Positions 34,701-49,700 of a stretch of DNA of 64,000 nt are shown one piece after another (positions within the stretch are counted from its first letter, which is position 1; each line of letters begins with the position of its first letter). The notes under the pieces were generated by a model that saw nothing but the letters and a program-made list of their open reading frames with translations, was not told the origin of the DNA and did no database searches. The stretch comes from Simmondsia chinensis (taxonomy: Eukaryota; Streptophyta; Magnoliopsida; Caryophyllales; Simmondsiaceae). The stretch is from the NCBI GenBank assembly GCA_018398585.1, contig JAGTTD010000001.1:16060501-16124500 (forward strand), in the 5' to 3' direction. Position numbers and translations under genes: made by a program.

Positions 34701-37700
34701 GCATTCCGTTTGTGACATCTGCTGTTGTTATTGTTTGTGCAACTATTTACTTGGTATGCCTTTTGGTTGGCTATGATTCTTTTGTGGAGATATGCTTTCT
34801 GCCATCAGCCATTACTTCATACTTTCAAGGTACGTTCTCTAATTGACCCTGTTTAGTATACTCCACTCAATTTTATGCCCAAATATATTATATGAATTTG
34901 ATATCTCTTCCCAAGGAGGCCGAAAAAGAGAAATTATCCTGAAACTGTCTCATTGGTTCTGGCTAGCCGTTATTCTCTTTGCTGTTGAATTTTTCACCCC
35001 TCTTAGCATAATATCAGACATTTGGATATGTAAAATGATGTTGAATGAATATTGTCTCTTCTTATTCTTTTATTTTCTTCTCTTCTCTATCTTTCTAAAG
35101 AATTATGGAGTGCTAAAACTATAGCTTTCTTGTAACAAATTAGGCTAGTTTACTTTCTTTTTATGTCAAAGGCCGGTTTACTATGATAATTTTGAAACTT
35201 TTAGAGTGTAAATAACGATAAGGCATAGTAGCCAGGTCTAAATTTTCTTCATCTTGCAGCATTAAGTTTTGGTCGTTCCTCATCCATAGTGGATGGTTAT
35301 ACATAAATAAATACCCAAGAAAGAGAAACAAATTATGATTACATCACTTTTGCTTGCAAATGTCCCAACCATATCTGATTGGGCCTTTTATTGCGTATAA
35401 TTTTGTCACTATCTAGTCTTATTCATTGTATATGTAGTTGTTTACAGTCTTCTACAAGTTTTTATCTTACTTGCAAACCATAAGTATGTTATTGGATGTT
35501 TATGGATTATGGTGATGACGCTAGTCTTAACAGTGTTTTTTTTTGGTTGTTTATGCGATCTTACAGTTTACAGGATTTATACATCCATCCTATTTCATGG
35601 TTCACTGCTACATGTCCTATTCAATATGTTAGCTTTGGTACCTTTGGGTTCGGAGCTGGAGAGGATCATGGGGTCTGGCCGCCTTTTGTACATGATACTG
35701 TTATTGGCTATGGGCAATGCCGTTTTCCATCTTCTTATCGCATTATTGGTGGCTTACAACCCTTTTCACTCTTACCCATACTTTATGAATGAGTGTGCAA
35801 TAGGATTTTCTGGGATACTATTTTCTATGATTGTTATAGAGACGAGTTTGAGTGGAGCTCAATCCAGAAGGTTAGTATCTCTGTAGCTACTAAATCTTGA
35901 CATGCCTTTGAGTTTGGTGTAGAACTTCATTGATTAGGTCTTTTCTGCAGCGTGTTCGGACTCTTTAATGTGCCAGCTAAATGGTAAATGACCTACTACT
36001 CTAATGATATTTACTCATCTTATGGACTGTGGCATTCATTTCTTTTACTAAGTATTTTCTTAGGTTCTTCCTTTGATATCACAGTATTTGTTTCAGGTAT
36101 GCATGGATCTTGTTGATAGTCTTCCAGCTTCTCATGACTAATGTCTCATTGCTTGGGCACTTATGTGGCATCTTATCTGGGTTTGCATGTCTGTCATTAG
36201 AATCCTCCTACCATCTTATTTTCGTCATTTCAATATTTTGTTTTTGTTTTTTTTTTTTGCGGTTTGAATCCACAATTTGATGACCATGGCTGACTGATAT
36301 ACCCGTCATTTTGTCTTTGCTATCCAGATACTTATGGGTTATTCAACTACTTAATGCCCGGAACGTCCTTCTTTTCTAGTATTGAGAGCTCATCTTTGCT
36401 TGTAAGTGTTAAAGTCACTATATTTTGTATTTGATGTAGAATGCTTTTTATATGCATATCATTGTTTTAAATGATAAATAATCACCGCAGATGGGAAATT
36501 TATTTTATGGTTATCATAGTATAATACCATTTAGCTACACGTGACGTGATACATGCTAGTTGTAATTACTGCTATAATCGCATTTTGAAATGCGATGAGG
36601 ATGAGGTTGTTATGTATGCGATCACTAATGGATAGAAAGAGAAGTTCTTTTTTGGTAAGTAATTGAAAGAAAGAAGTCAGAGAGTGATAAAGAGTCAAAT
36701 TTGGAGATCACCGCAAATGTATAGTATTTCACTGGTTATTGCCTTAAATTAAGTAGAATATATCTAGTATAAGTTAAATTCAACTTTTTTTGTACACAAC
36801 TCCATAGAAAGTCTATAGAAGAAAAACAATAGACATTGGAGGGAGTTAGATACATACTTGTGCCCAATGCCAACAGTGGACTGCGTAATCCGGATATTGG
36901 GCTGGAGGAAGTTATGAAGAGCAGGGAAACATGGGTGTTTGAGGAGGCTGACTACTTATTCACCTTTATCCAAAAAGGATAAATAATAGACCAGTTCCTT
37001 TGTCCCTCCACCTCTGTCTCTGCATGGCAGCTATTGAAGTGGCTTCCAAGTCTCCGCTGTCTACCGCTCGTCACTACCGTCTGCACTATATCTCCCGACA
37101 ACTTTTGTTTGACTGCCTCCCCTAAGTGGCAAATATTGCCATCTCCATTTCAATCCCAGTGAAGCTACAAAATCGGGCTTTGCAAACCTGTTATCAATTT
37201 CAGGGGAAGTCTTGAAAAGGATGGGTAGAGGTAAAACAGTTGGCCAAGATGGAATATCTATTGAGGCTTGGAAATGCATTGGAGAAAATGGTATTAATTG
37301 GTTGACAAAACTATTTAACCAAATTCTTCTAGGTAAGAAAATGCCGGACGAGTGGAGGAAGAGCTAAATAATTCCAATCTCTAAGAACAAAGGCGACATT
37401 CAGAGTTGTGCTAACTATAGGGGTATCAAACTAATGAGCCATATTTTGAAGCTATTGGAGTGGGTTATAGGAAGAAGGTTACAGAAACAAACAGGGGTGT
37501 CAAAGAGCCAATTTGGATTTATGCCTAGTAGATAGATGATAGAAGCCATCCATCTCTTAAGGCAGATGATAGAGCACTACAAAGATAGATAAAAGGATCT
37601 TCACATGGTTTTCATTGATTTAGAGAAGGCATATGATAGAGTGCCAATAGAGGCCCGGGTTTTGGAGAAGAAAGGCAGCCCCTTGCCCTATATCCGAGCT

Positions 37701-40700
37701 ATTAAAGACATGTACGAGAATGCATTAAACAATGTGTGTATAGTGGAGGGGTACCCCAAGGATCAGCCTTGAGTCCCTTTTTGTTTATTTTGGTTATGGA
37801 CGAGCTCATTAGGCACATCCAAGGGGGTGTTCTTTGGTGCATGCTTTTCGCGAATGATATAGTCCTGGTGGGGGAGTCTAGGGAAGAGGTAAATGAGAAG
37901 CTGAAACTTTGGAGAAGGGCCTTGGAATTGAAAGGCTTAAATCTCAGTAGATCGAAGACCGAGTATATGAAACTCAAGTTCTGTACCTTGACCAGGCCTA
38001 GCATAGAAGAAGTCAAGATTGGATCGAAGTCCATACCCAAAAAGGACCGCTTTAAATACTTGGATTCCATGGTGCAGCAGGACGGTGAAGTTGAAAAGGA
38101 TGTCAACAACTGAATTAAAACACTGGCAGAAGTGGAGGATGGCCTCTATGGTACTCCGCAATAGAAGGTTCCCCTTAAATTAAAGGAAAATACTATAAGA
38201 TAGTAGTGAGACCGGCTATGTCATACGGTACAGAGTGTTAGCCAGTTAAACGGCATCATATACAAAAGTAGAAGGTGCTGATGAGGATGTGTGGACACAC
38301 AAGGAAGGATATGGATCAGAAATGATGTTATAAGAAGCAAATTATGCGTGGCGCCAATCCAGGATAAGTTGAGGGAACAATGCTTACGGTGGTTTGGGCA
38401 TGTTAGGAGGAGACCGACCATTGCCTTTGTTAGGAGATGCGAACAACTCCATACTACACATGTGAGGTGAGGGAGAGGCGGGCCTAGGAAGAGCTGGATG
38501 GAGCCGATACGACATGACCTCACCCACCTAAACCTAAATGAGGAGATGTCTTAGATAGAGCTGAGTGAAGGCTTAGCATAGGTGTAGCTGATATAGCATT
38601 TAGAATAGAGGAGCACAACTAAGCTAGTCCTAGCGACCCTAGGCTTATATGTATGTTTGTTTACTTGCAATTGCTATTGCTGTGTGCTGGTGAATGCTTG
38701 TTGCTCGTGCGGGTTATTGCCCAATGGAGCTATGTGCTTTGCGGCCTGATGCTGGTTACTTAATTGCTTTATTACTTATTGCTTCTTTATGCTCTTTCCA
38801 TGCTATTATATTTTATGCTTGTTAGATTGGGGTTCCTCGGACATAGCCTTCCTTTAGGGTAGCATACTGAAAGGGTTAGGCTGCGTACATTCCCCCTCCT
38901 CCTCTTCCTCATCCTCCTCCTCCGCCTCCTGGGACCCTGCATTGGCGGGAGCCCTTGAGGCACTAGGTTTGTTGTTGTCGGTGTTGGTGTCTTACCTTTA
39001 CCATTTAGCCAACGAGGCCTTGGTTTAGTGCAAAAAGCACCAACAAGGTTAAGGCTCGAGGTAAGATGTCCTAGGTTCAAATCCCAACCTCGCTTACTGA
39101 TCGTAAAAAAAGGAGAATTTTTACCATTTACCAGAGAGATGCTATTGCGAAAGGGTAAGGTGAATGCTCCAGGTCTGCATATGTAAACGCCAGTATCTGA
39201 TCACTTAATGGCTGCTGGAAACAATTCTCCATACTTAGTGACCCGCTATCACCGGCTTTGTCACTCTGGATGGCTATGAAGATTCTATTTTTAATACAAT
39301 TTTGAAAGACAGCAGTAGCAGTGAGTGGTGAAAGCTTTATTACAATTTGTTTTATAGCAAGTAGCTGTAAAGTGGGGAGGTTAGAGGAAGTTTACAGGAT
39401 TTGTTATGAAGTGAGGTTTTTTGTGTTCTATAATTCTTTGTGACATTGAAGAGGAGCCTGGGAAAGAAAACTAGGACGGAAAATGAGGATTGGACAATAA
39501 AGAAAGTGAGAAAACAAAGTTGGGGAATGGGAGTATTACAATTTAGTTTGGTATCATGCAAGTAGAGATACTCTTATTTGAGGCCTCCTAATTTTGATGG
39601 TGAAATGAGAATCCCTCTAATTTGTCTCCTTAACAAAGACGAAGTGAGGCATTCTGATATCCTATCCTAAAACTAGGGCTCCTTAAATTAGTTGCACTAC
39701 ATATTCCATTTGACTTTGAAGGAAGGCATATTTCCGAAGCATTTAAACTTGAACTTTCTACCTGTTACACGCGCCAAGAGTGGAGCCATCAACGTTAGCC
39801 GAGTCGCAGCGATGGATTGGATTGTATTCCTATTGAGTATGCCAGGATGGAGACAAATTGGCCCAGTCATGGGGATGAACTGGATTATACATTGATTAGG
39901 GTGAAGTGGATATGTGTAATGATTTCTAATGAGTAATGAGATCATTATGGGTGTCAAGGAAATCTCACTATTATATCCAATGTACAAGGTTTTGCTCCAG
40001 CCCCTTCCCCTTTCCCTACAAAAAGAAAATTAAATATATTGGCGGCATTGAGTTTGTGAAAAGTAATAAATTATCCTACCTGGCCTTACATAGTCCAAAT
40101 TCATCACATGCACTTGTCACACTTTCGTTGACATGATGAAGTTAGTGGAACCTCTGTTATTCAATGGTGAACTAGAATTAGAAAGACCAAATATCCTTAA
40201 AGAAGCATTTGCTTTCAATGCTATAGTTGCTGTGAATTTCTGGTACTAAGTCCTGACTCAGACTAAATGAATTCAAAATAAAAAAGAATTTAATTGTGAG
40301 GGACAAGTTATATTTTGAACCCTTCAAATCCAAAACTCTGTGTGTAGTGATTGCCTAAATCTGCATATTTGGATGGCTGATCCATTTCACTATCACCTTT
40401 TCTCTCTCATTCTTAACTCTGTTGACACTCCCTACCCAGAACTCTTTCGTGACATCACCCAGACTATTTCCAATCATCACTTCGCATATGGCTAATACCT
40501 GTGTCTTACTTCCTATGTTTGACTTTCGATCAACACCTTTTCCTCGCCCCTCGCTTTTTCCCTGAAACAAAATCACTTCCCCATTGTTACTGTCATCTAC
40601 CTTGCACCATCATATGTGTGCTACAACATGTCTCGTTCTAATTGGACTCACAGTTGCGCCCATTTTTTTCGCTTCAACCTTTCTCTTTTTTTAACTTCTT

Positions 40701-43700
40701 TCTTAGCCTCAATTACTTAAACAGTATTGCCCCCATTACAATGTGTATTATATCATTTACATCTTAGTTTCTGGTGCAATTAGTTAGAACCACCTATCAT
40801 GACCTCTGCCATGCTACAGGTCTTCCTGTCTATAGTGGCATCTTCATTAGCTTCTCTAAGTTTATGATTAGGATCTATAAGGATGGTTGCAGGTTTACAT
40901 CCCAGCTTCCCGGTTTCACTCAAAAGGTTAGTCGCATATTTCTGCTGTGAGATAAAGTGCCCTGCCATGAGTGAGCCACCTCAATCCTTAGGAAGTACTT
41001 CAATCTCCCTAGATCTTTTATCTCAAACTCTCTAGCTAAACACTATTTTAGAGCTTCTTTCTCTTTCTTATCATCTCTTGTTACAATTATATCATAAATG
41101 TATACCAAAAGAGCTATAACTCCCCCTGAATCAAAGTGCTTGATGAATAGTGTGTGATCTTCTTGGCTTTGCTTGTATCCTCTTGCTAGCATTACTTTTG
41201 CACATCTCCCAAACCAGGCCCTAGGAGACTGTTTAAGACCATATAAGGCCTTTTTCAGCTTGCATACTTTGTTTGCTTCTAGATTACCTCCAAATCCCGG
41301 TGGAACCTTATATCTCTTCTTCCAAATCACCATGAAGAAAAGCATTCTTTACATCAAACTGTTAAAGATGATAGTTGTAATTTGCAGCCAAAGACAACAA
41401 AACCCTTACAGTATTCATCTTGGCATCTGGAGCAAAAGTTTCTTGATAATCCACTCCATATGTCTAAGTGTAGCCCTGAGCCACCAACCTAGCCTCATAC
41501 CTTTTAAGAGTACCATCTGCCTTGTACTTTACAGTGAAAAACCCTTTGCACCGAATTGGACTTTTTCCTTTGGGTAAATTTACCAGCTCTCATGTCTTGT
41601 TTTTCTCGTAGGCTTCCATTTCTGTTATCATGGCCTATCTCCATTCCCTTTTGGATAATGCCTCAGATAAATTTGTTGGAATAGAAATAGTGTTTAAGCT
41701 TACAAGGAAATGTTCGTGGGTTGGTGAGAATTTTTCAAATGACACAAAATGGGAGAGTGGATATAGTGGATGTTTAGTACATTCTCTTGTTATTTTCCTA
41801 ATGGCAATAGGCAAATCATGACACTAGTTTTAGATTTCGGAGATTCATACCCCCTCTTGAGTAGAGTTAGAAATTGTAGTTACCTCATTACTTGGGTTAG
41901 GATCAGGTTCTTGAACTTACACTGTTTCCGGAACTAGAACTTTCCTTCTTGAGTACACTTGCAAGATAGAATCAAGACCAGTGTTAGCCATAGTCACATG
42001 TTATGTGTTTGGAATAGGAATGGAAGAACTGATTTCTCAATTATGATTAGATGGAGACATGGATTCAGTGTTTGGCTCGGACTCAAGAGGAATAATGGTT
42101 TGAGGAAATGGTGAGGAGGGAGACAAATCAACAAAAAGAAGTCTTTATCCTTATAGTCCATGAATGAAGTCTTTCCCTAAAGATAAGGTTGAGTGAAGTA
42201 TGGTTTATTTTCGTTAAAGGTGACATCAGCAGACACATAGAACCTTTTGGTGGGAGGGATAACATTTGTACCCTTTCTGAGTTGATGAATACCCCACAAA
42301 ATACACCTAATTGCCCTTGGATCCAACTCGACGTATTGTATTGTGAGAAAAACTTAATTAGAATGATACAAGCCCTAAGAATTATATACAGCTACGATTG
42401 AGAGAAAAAAAAAGGAAAAAGAAAAATCTAAATTTGCCTAAATTAATCCCTTTGATTAAGGGATTAGTACCAATCCCTATGATTTAGGGATTGTCTAACC
42501 TTCCATCCTTTATTCTAGGAAGTTAAATATTTAGGCCTATCCTAAAAAACGTGTTTTTCCTATAGATGGCACTAGTCATGGGTTCATTTTTCCTTTTTTC
42601 TGGTGGGGTCTGGGAGAAATCATGGATTTTGACATGAAATGGGCATGGTATAGTATTAGCGCAGTTTAATTTCAGATAGGTTAGTTGTGGTCAATCCCCA
42701 TATATGATGATGTAGGATTGAGTGTTCCAACATGTGACCATTCTTAAGGATGTACGGTGGAACTTGTGAGAGCAAAGGTGAATATAGCTGCTATTCACCT
42801 ATTCTATTCATGGCACTAAAATAATTTGGTTGGATGAAAGATATTTTTCAACAACAACAATAACAAACCCAGCGCCTCAAGGGCTCCCGCTCAAGCAGGA
42901 TTTGGGGGGTGAGATGTACGTAGCCTTACCTCTTCAGGGTGTGACCTTGACGAGAGGCTATTTCCGTGGGCCCCAACTGTGGAAACAAATGGTAGAAATA
43001 AAGTACAAGCGGAAAGTAAAATGTAGAAAGCAAAAAGTAAAAAGTAAGTCGGCAACAAGATAAAGTAACAAGGACGCAACAAGGCAAAAAGCAACAAGAA
43101 ACCAGTAACAAAAGAGAAATCCTACCACCAATAATCAAGCAAGCAACCGTCAACAATATCTTACGTGAGAGCCTAGGCGTTCTACGTGCTAGTCCCATAG
43201 TACCCCTTCATCCTAAACCACTACATCAACTACACTTATTCTAACCCACCCCAACTCTATTTAAGGCCATCTCCTCGTTTAGGTTCAGTTGGGTGAGGTC
43301 ATGTCTAATCGTCTCCATCCAACTTTTCTTGGGCCTTCCTTTACCTCTCCTCCAGTTCGTAATGCGGAGTTGTTTGCATCTCCCAACTAGGGTAGTGTTC
43401 AGTCTCTTTCTAACATGTCCAAACCATCACAGGCGTTGCTCCCTCAACTTATCTTCAGTTGGGGCCACGACTAACTTGCTTCTTATGACGTCATTTCTGA
43501 ACTTGTCCTTCCTCGTGTGTCCATGCATCTACCAGAGCATTCTCATCTTTGCCACCTTCAACTTCTGCATAAGTTTCGGTTTAACTGGCCGACATTCTGC
43601 CCCATATGATATAGTTGGTTTGACTACTGTCATATAGTATTTTCCCTTCAACTTCAATGGAAACTTTCTATTGCAAAGTACCGCAGAAGCCATGCTCCAC

Positions 43701-46700
43701 TTATGCCATCCTACTTTAATCCGATTGTTGACATCTGAAGTAAATTCTGAAATTCTATTCATATTGAAAATAATTGGATACAAAGACTTTGTACAGCAAG
43801 AGCACTGCTATTCTAGGAAAGTTTGACATTCTACTAATCTCTAGAAATCAGGAAATTATTCTCTACTAATTTAAATTATTCTCTACTAATTTACGGCTGA
43901 TCTTCTATACATAATATCCCTACAATTGCTGCTAATTACAGAAATCTTGGGATTTCAATCAATCCCGAATTTCCAACACTTCCCCTCAAGCTGGGGAATA
44001 TATATTTTCCATCCCTAGCTTGCTCACAATTCTTTGAAATGCTGACCTTGTCAATCCTTTAGTTAAGATGTTTGCTAATTGGCCTTCTATAGAAATTTAG
44101 GGATTGCAAATCAATCCACTTTCAAGCTTCTCCTTTATGAAATGTCTGTCAACGTCCACGTGTTTAGTTCTGTCATGTTGAACTGGATTATGAGCTATGT
44201 TGATTGCAGACTTATTGTCACAATAAAGTTTCACTGGGGTCTCCCATTTAATCTTCAAGTCTTCGAGGATAATCTTGAGCCATAACAACTCACAAATACC
44301 TTGTGCCTTTGAGCGAAACTCCGCCTCTGCACTAGATCTTGCTACAACCGGTTGTTTCTTACTCCTCCAGGTTACCAAATTGCCACCAAGAAAGGTACTA
44401 TACTCGGATGTTGATCTTCTATCAGTAATAGAGCCAGCATAATCAGCATCTATGTATGCTTCTAACCCCATTCTTGTGCCCTTTCTTAAGAGAACCCCTT
44501 TTCCTGGGCTGCCTTTCAAATATTGTAAGATTCTGTATACTGCATGGAGATGGACATCCTTAGGATTTTGCGTGAACTGACTTACCACACTCACTGCATA
44601 TGCAATGTCAGGCTGTGTGTGTGAGAGATAGATTAGCCTCCCAACAAGTCGTTGGTACATGCCCTTGTCAACTGGTTCTCCTTCCACAGACTCTCCTAGT
44701 CTATGATTTGGCTCAATAGGCATGTCTAATGGTCTACAACCGAGTTTACCTGTTTCTTCTAGCAAATGAAGAACATATTTTTGCTGGGAAACAAAGATTC
44801 CTTCTTTGGACCGAGCTACTTCTATTCCTAAAAAATACTTTAATTTCCCAAGATCCTTTATTTCGAATTCTTTTGCTAAATACTTTTGGAGAGCTTTCTG
44901 TTCATCTGGATCATTCCCAGTTGTTATAATATTATCCACATAAACTATCAATGCCGTGACTCCCCCTGAAGCTGAATGCTTGATAACTAGTGTATGATCG
45001 CCCTGGCTCTGTTTGTACTTCATATTCAACATTACTTTAGTAAATTTTCCGAACCATGCTCGAGGAGATTGTTTGAGCCATACAATGCCTTTTTCGGCCT
45101 GCACACTTTGTTTTTACCCAGATTTATGCCAAAGCCAGGTGGAACTTCCATATAGATTTCCTCCTTAAGATCTCCATGTAAAAAAGCATTCTTCACATTT
45201 AACTGTTGTAAAGTCCAATCATAGTTTGTTGTTAGAGATAACAACACCCTTACTGTATTCATCTTCGCCACTGGTGCAAATGTCTCCTGATAATCTACCC
45301 CATGGGTCTGTGTATATCCCTTGGCTACTAGTCTCGCTCTATACCTCTCAATGGATGCATCTGACTTATACTTCACTACGAAGAGCCATTTGCACCCTAC
45401 TGGTTTCTTTCCAGTTGATAATTCCACTAGTTCCCATGTTTTATTCTTCTCCAAGGCCTCCATTTCTACCCTCATTGCATGCTTCCATTCCTCTTTGCCA
45501 AGTGCCTCAGATGAGGTTTGTGGGATGGCTATAGTGTTCAGATGAGTGAGGAAGCTTTTGTGTGAGGTTGATAATTTTTCAAATGACACAAAATGTGATA
45601 TAGCATGTTGTGTGCACTTTCTAACACCCTTTCTTGTGGCTATGGGCAGATCCAAATCAAAAACAGTAGGTGATACCTTGGTAGGACTTGTCTCATTCCC
45701 AAGTGACGATTTGGTCTCTTGAACTTGCACATGATTGATCACAAACTTTATTCTTCTTGAGTAGACCTGTAGTGGCTTTGTGGGTGTAGGGTTTATTGGC
45801 CTTGATGGCTCTTCAGAAAGATTAGAAGATGACTCAATAGGCTCGGCTTCAGAAATGGTGGGTTTAGCGATGAGTTCAATTTCAGAAGTGTTTTCAGCCT
45901 GCATAGGAAATGTTTTGACTAATATGGATGGTTCTCTCAGAAACAAAGCCTTATCTTCATAGATGATGTCTCCCCCTAAAGATAAGGACTAGAAAAATAA
46001 CTCTTGATCAGCAAAAGTGACATCAGCTGAAACATAGTTTTTACGAGTGGTAGGATTGTAGCACTTGTACCCTTTCTGAGTAGGTGAATATCCTATGAAA
46101 ACACACTTGACAGCTCTAGGGTCTAGCTTGTTCTGACCATGAGAGTGAACATGAACAATGAGACACATCCAAAAACTTTGGGAGCTAACTTAGTAAATCA
46201 GGAAAATATTGAGAAAACACTTCCATTGGACTTTTAAAATCAAGGATTCGAGAAGGGATATGATTTATTAGGTGAGCCGCAGTTAGGACAACTTCCCCAC
46301 AGAAATTTTTTAGAACATTTTTTTGGAACAAAAGAGCACGAACAGAAGCTAAAAGATGACCATTTTTTCTTTCGGCAACCCCATTTTGTTGGGGTGTGTC
46401 AACACATGAAGATTCATGAATTATTCCCTCTTTTTGAAAGTATGGTGACAAAATTTGATTGAAGTAGTCTCTAGCATTATCTGTCCTCAACCTCTTAATT
46501 CCAACATTGAATTGAGTTTTGACCATTGTATTAAAAATAGGAAAAATGTTGCTCACATTAGATTTTTGTTTTAACAAATAAATCCATGAAACTCGAGTGC
46601 AATCATCAATGAACGAGACAAACCAACGAGCCCCTGAAATGTTAGGGACTTGAGATGGACCCCAAATATCACTGTGTATCAAAGAAAAGGAACTGTAGTT

Positions 46701-49700
46701 CTTTTATTACTCAAAAGAAAGGAAACACGACAGTGTTTAGCAAATTCACAAACATCACAGTGAAAATCGTTGACATGAACATTCTTAAACAAAGATGGAA
46801 ACATGACACTAAGAATACTAAAGGAAGGGTGTCCAAGTCTAAAATGATGAAGCCAAATTCGGTCTTTATTGGAATGAGAGTTGCTGGATAGAAAAGAGAG
46901 GGGTGATTTGTTCCCATTGTTCACTTGGCTGCTGGGTAACTCAAGATAATAAAGACCATGTCTTGCCTTAGCATGTCCAATTGTCCTCCTCGTAACTTGG
47001 TCCTGCAATACACAAGAAACACGAGAAAACACCACACTGCAGTTTAGATCCTTTGTAAGTTGATAAATAGACACAAGATTTGTAGATAACTTGGGTACAT
47101 GTAGCACATTTTTCAGGATCATGGATGGACTTAGAACTATGTCTCCCTGGCCGGCAACAGTAGCTAGGGATCCATTAGCCATGGTTATATTTCTATTGCT
47201 AGGGCAGGGATGATATGTGAGAAATTTGTGTGATGAATGGGTCATGTGATCAGTTGCCTCGGAGTCAATAACCCAGGAATTTGAAAAATCTGAACCAGAG
47301 GCACTTGAAGCATAAAAAGAATGAAGCTTACCAGAATTTGCCAAGGAACAGGTACCTGTAGACTTCTCTAATGAATCAAGGAGTGATCTCAGCCTTCTAA
47401 TGTCTTCTTTGTTGAATTCATTCTGCTCTCTCCCACTGAAATTTTCAGTATCATGCGACATGTCTTCCCTAGACTGAGTCATATTCACCTGGCTTTGCTG
47501 CGTTCCATTGTTAGGTCCAACACTTCTCCTTGGTATGACGAGGTTTTTTGCAGTAGGTACACTAGAGGTTATCCTTGTTTGAGGGTCGAGACTCCATTCT
47601 CCCAACTTCTGAATTTGCCGTATTGGAGATCGGCGTTTTTCCAGTATTAACCTTTGGTTTCTCACCATTGATTTTTCCCAACATCGCTGATCCTTCAATC
47701 GATTGAGAGTAAAGCTTAACTCCCCTTCGACTTTCTTCAGCATTGATGGTGGAGATGGTCTCATTCAAGGAAGGTAAATCCTTTTTTCCCAATACTTGAA
47801 TTTGCACCTGATCAAACTCAACATTTAAACTAGCTAGGAAATCATAAATTCGATCCTTTTCAATGAAATTCTTTAATGCAGCTGCATCATCACTGCACTT
47901 CATCTCAATGCATCGATAATGATCCATCTCTTGCCATAGATTCTTCAAGAGATTGGCATATTCTGTGACCGAGTGATCTCCTTGTTTGGTGGCAGAGATT
48001 TTAGTTTTAATCTCAAAGATTCGAGCAGCGTCCCTTACCTTAGAATAAGTTTGTTGTGTGGCTTCCCATATTTCTTTAGATGTTGGTAGAAACATAAATG
48101 TATCACTGATTTCTGGCAGCATGGAATTCCATAGCCAAGACATGACCATGGAGTCCTTTTCATCCCAAGCATCAAATCCGGGATCTTCCTTCTTGGGCCC
48201 AGTACCAAGGAGATGACTCAATTTTCCTTTTCCTTTCAGAAAGGTGCGAACCACTTGAGACCACTTCATGTAATTTTTGCCGTTCAGTCCGTAGGCAGAA
48301 TGAATATTCTGTAATTCTCCTGTTGTTTGATTGAGTGTCACCTCTTCAGATTAGGTAGTAGTGTGGGATTGTGCAGTAGAAGCTTTCTCGGTTATGGAAG
48401 ACATGTTGGGCAAAGGGCTATGAAGGCCAAAGAATAAGAACAGGAACTGTTGTAAGAAATTTCAGCAATGAAGGCTGAACAGAAAATGTGTAAAATACTC
48501 TGTTTTTGAACGAAAAAATAGAGTAGAAACAAAGCACAAAGAAATAGCAGTATTATCTGGGCAATGAAGGCCTTAGTGATGAGGTTCATGATCCCAGAAA
48601 AGAGCCTAAAGCTTTGATACCATGACGTAAATTCTGAAATTCTATTCATATTGAAAATAATTGGATACAAAGACTTTATATAGCAAGAGCACTACTATTC
48701 TAGGAAAGTTTGACATTCTACTAATCTCTAGAAATCAGGAAATTATTCTCTACTAATTTAAATTATTCTTTACTAATTTACAGCTGATCTTCTATACATA
48801 AATATCCCTACAATTGCTGCTAATCACAGAAATCTTGGGATTGCAATCAATTCCGGATTTCCAGCAACATCATTGTCAACTTTGCCATCCTGCTGCATTA
48901 TGGACCCCAAATACAGTATAACCTCGATAAATTAATACTGTCGATTAAATAATATTTTTGGCCGATCTCGACTTGGGACCAATATGGTAAATAGTATCTT
49001 GATCAATTAATAAATTTTCATGGTCCCAAGGGTATTAATTTATAGAGGTTTAATTTTATTTGAAACAATCTTTTTTAGGGCTGCATTCTGACCCAATCAT
49101 CACATCACCTATGCTCGGCCTTGGTGAGGTGCTGATTTTAAACTCCATATACTCGGTTTTGGATATTTTTCTTCCAAAAATTTTAAACCTTAAGCTATTC
49201 TAAATGAAGCATGACTTTTTGACGAAGCTTTCCCTTTTCTGGCTGAACAAAGTAACTGACTTGTATAAAATTTGTGTAGGTTTGTGTTTGATCTAGTTAG
49301 CGTTGAGATGATATCGAGGATGTGAAATTAGGGTGATAAAGGGTTTTCCTTCCCATAAAGAAAAATGTCTTTCCCTCTTCTTACTCACTTTGATGGAGGA
49401 AAATATTTTGTCTTCATGTCATCGTTGTTAGTCTACTCATTTATGTATGGAAATTATAGAAGTAGGATGGAAGGAGGCTTCCTTTAAAGAAAATGGAGCC
49501 TAAAGCCCGGATCTTGTAATGGAAAAGATGAATCGTTGCTATAACTTCCCTAAAATGAAAGGGATGTCTGTGGACTTATATCTGGTTTGAAGGGGCAAAA
49601 TGAAGGAAAATGATTATGTGATCTCATATAGTCATTCTATAGAAATGATGGCAAAAATTTAAGCATGCTGAACTTTTGTAATATTTCTCGTTTCCGGCCA

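Larger units (their letters stand above)
43736..48866 (-). mobile_element. Nearly full-length Ty1/copia retrotransposon inside the antisense RTE
   Basis: Two 243-bp LTRs (43,736-43,978 and 48,624-48,866) flank a complete set of copia domains on the minus strand. The target duplication acatc is exact at 43,731-43,735 and 48,867-48,871, and its removal rejoins the RTE frame. A primer site TGGTATCAAAGC (initiator tRNA-Met type, minus strand 48,623-48,612) and a polypurine tract ttgaggggaag beside the left LTR are present. The LTRs differ at about a dozen positions by eye (~5%), so it is the youngest large element in this nest. Confidence 0.93.
42848..49168 (-). mobile_element. RTE LINE, antisense in intron 6, split by a copia element and a MITE
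   Basis: On the minus strand the LINE begins about 49,168 ([20 protein letters not shown], 49,165-49,090) and continues past the MITE at 48,914-49,055 with [16 protein letters not shown]. It is broken by the copia element (43,736-48,866), then resumes with [18 protein letters not shown] (43,735 onward), [24 protein letters not shown] and degenerate C-terminal tail sequence. It ends in the usual tail at 42,848-42,975 with a (gtt)n end. About 1.2 kb of LINE remain once insertions are removed. Confidence 0.88.

Noticed and set aside
35496..35792. Separate 98-residue protein
   Set aside because: Out-of-frame shadow of rhomboid exon 3, whose correct frame contains GFSG.
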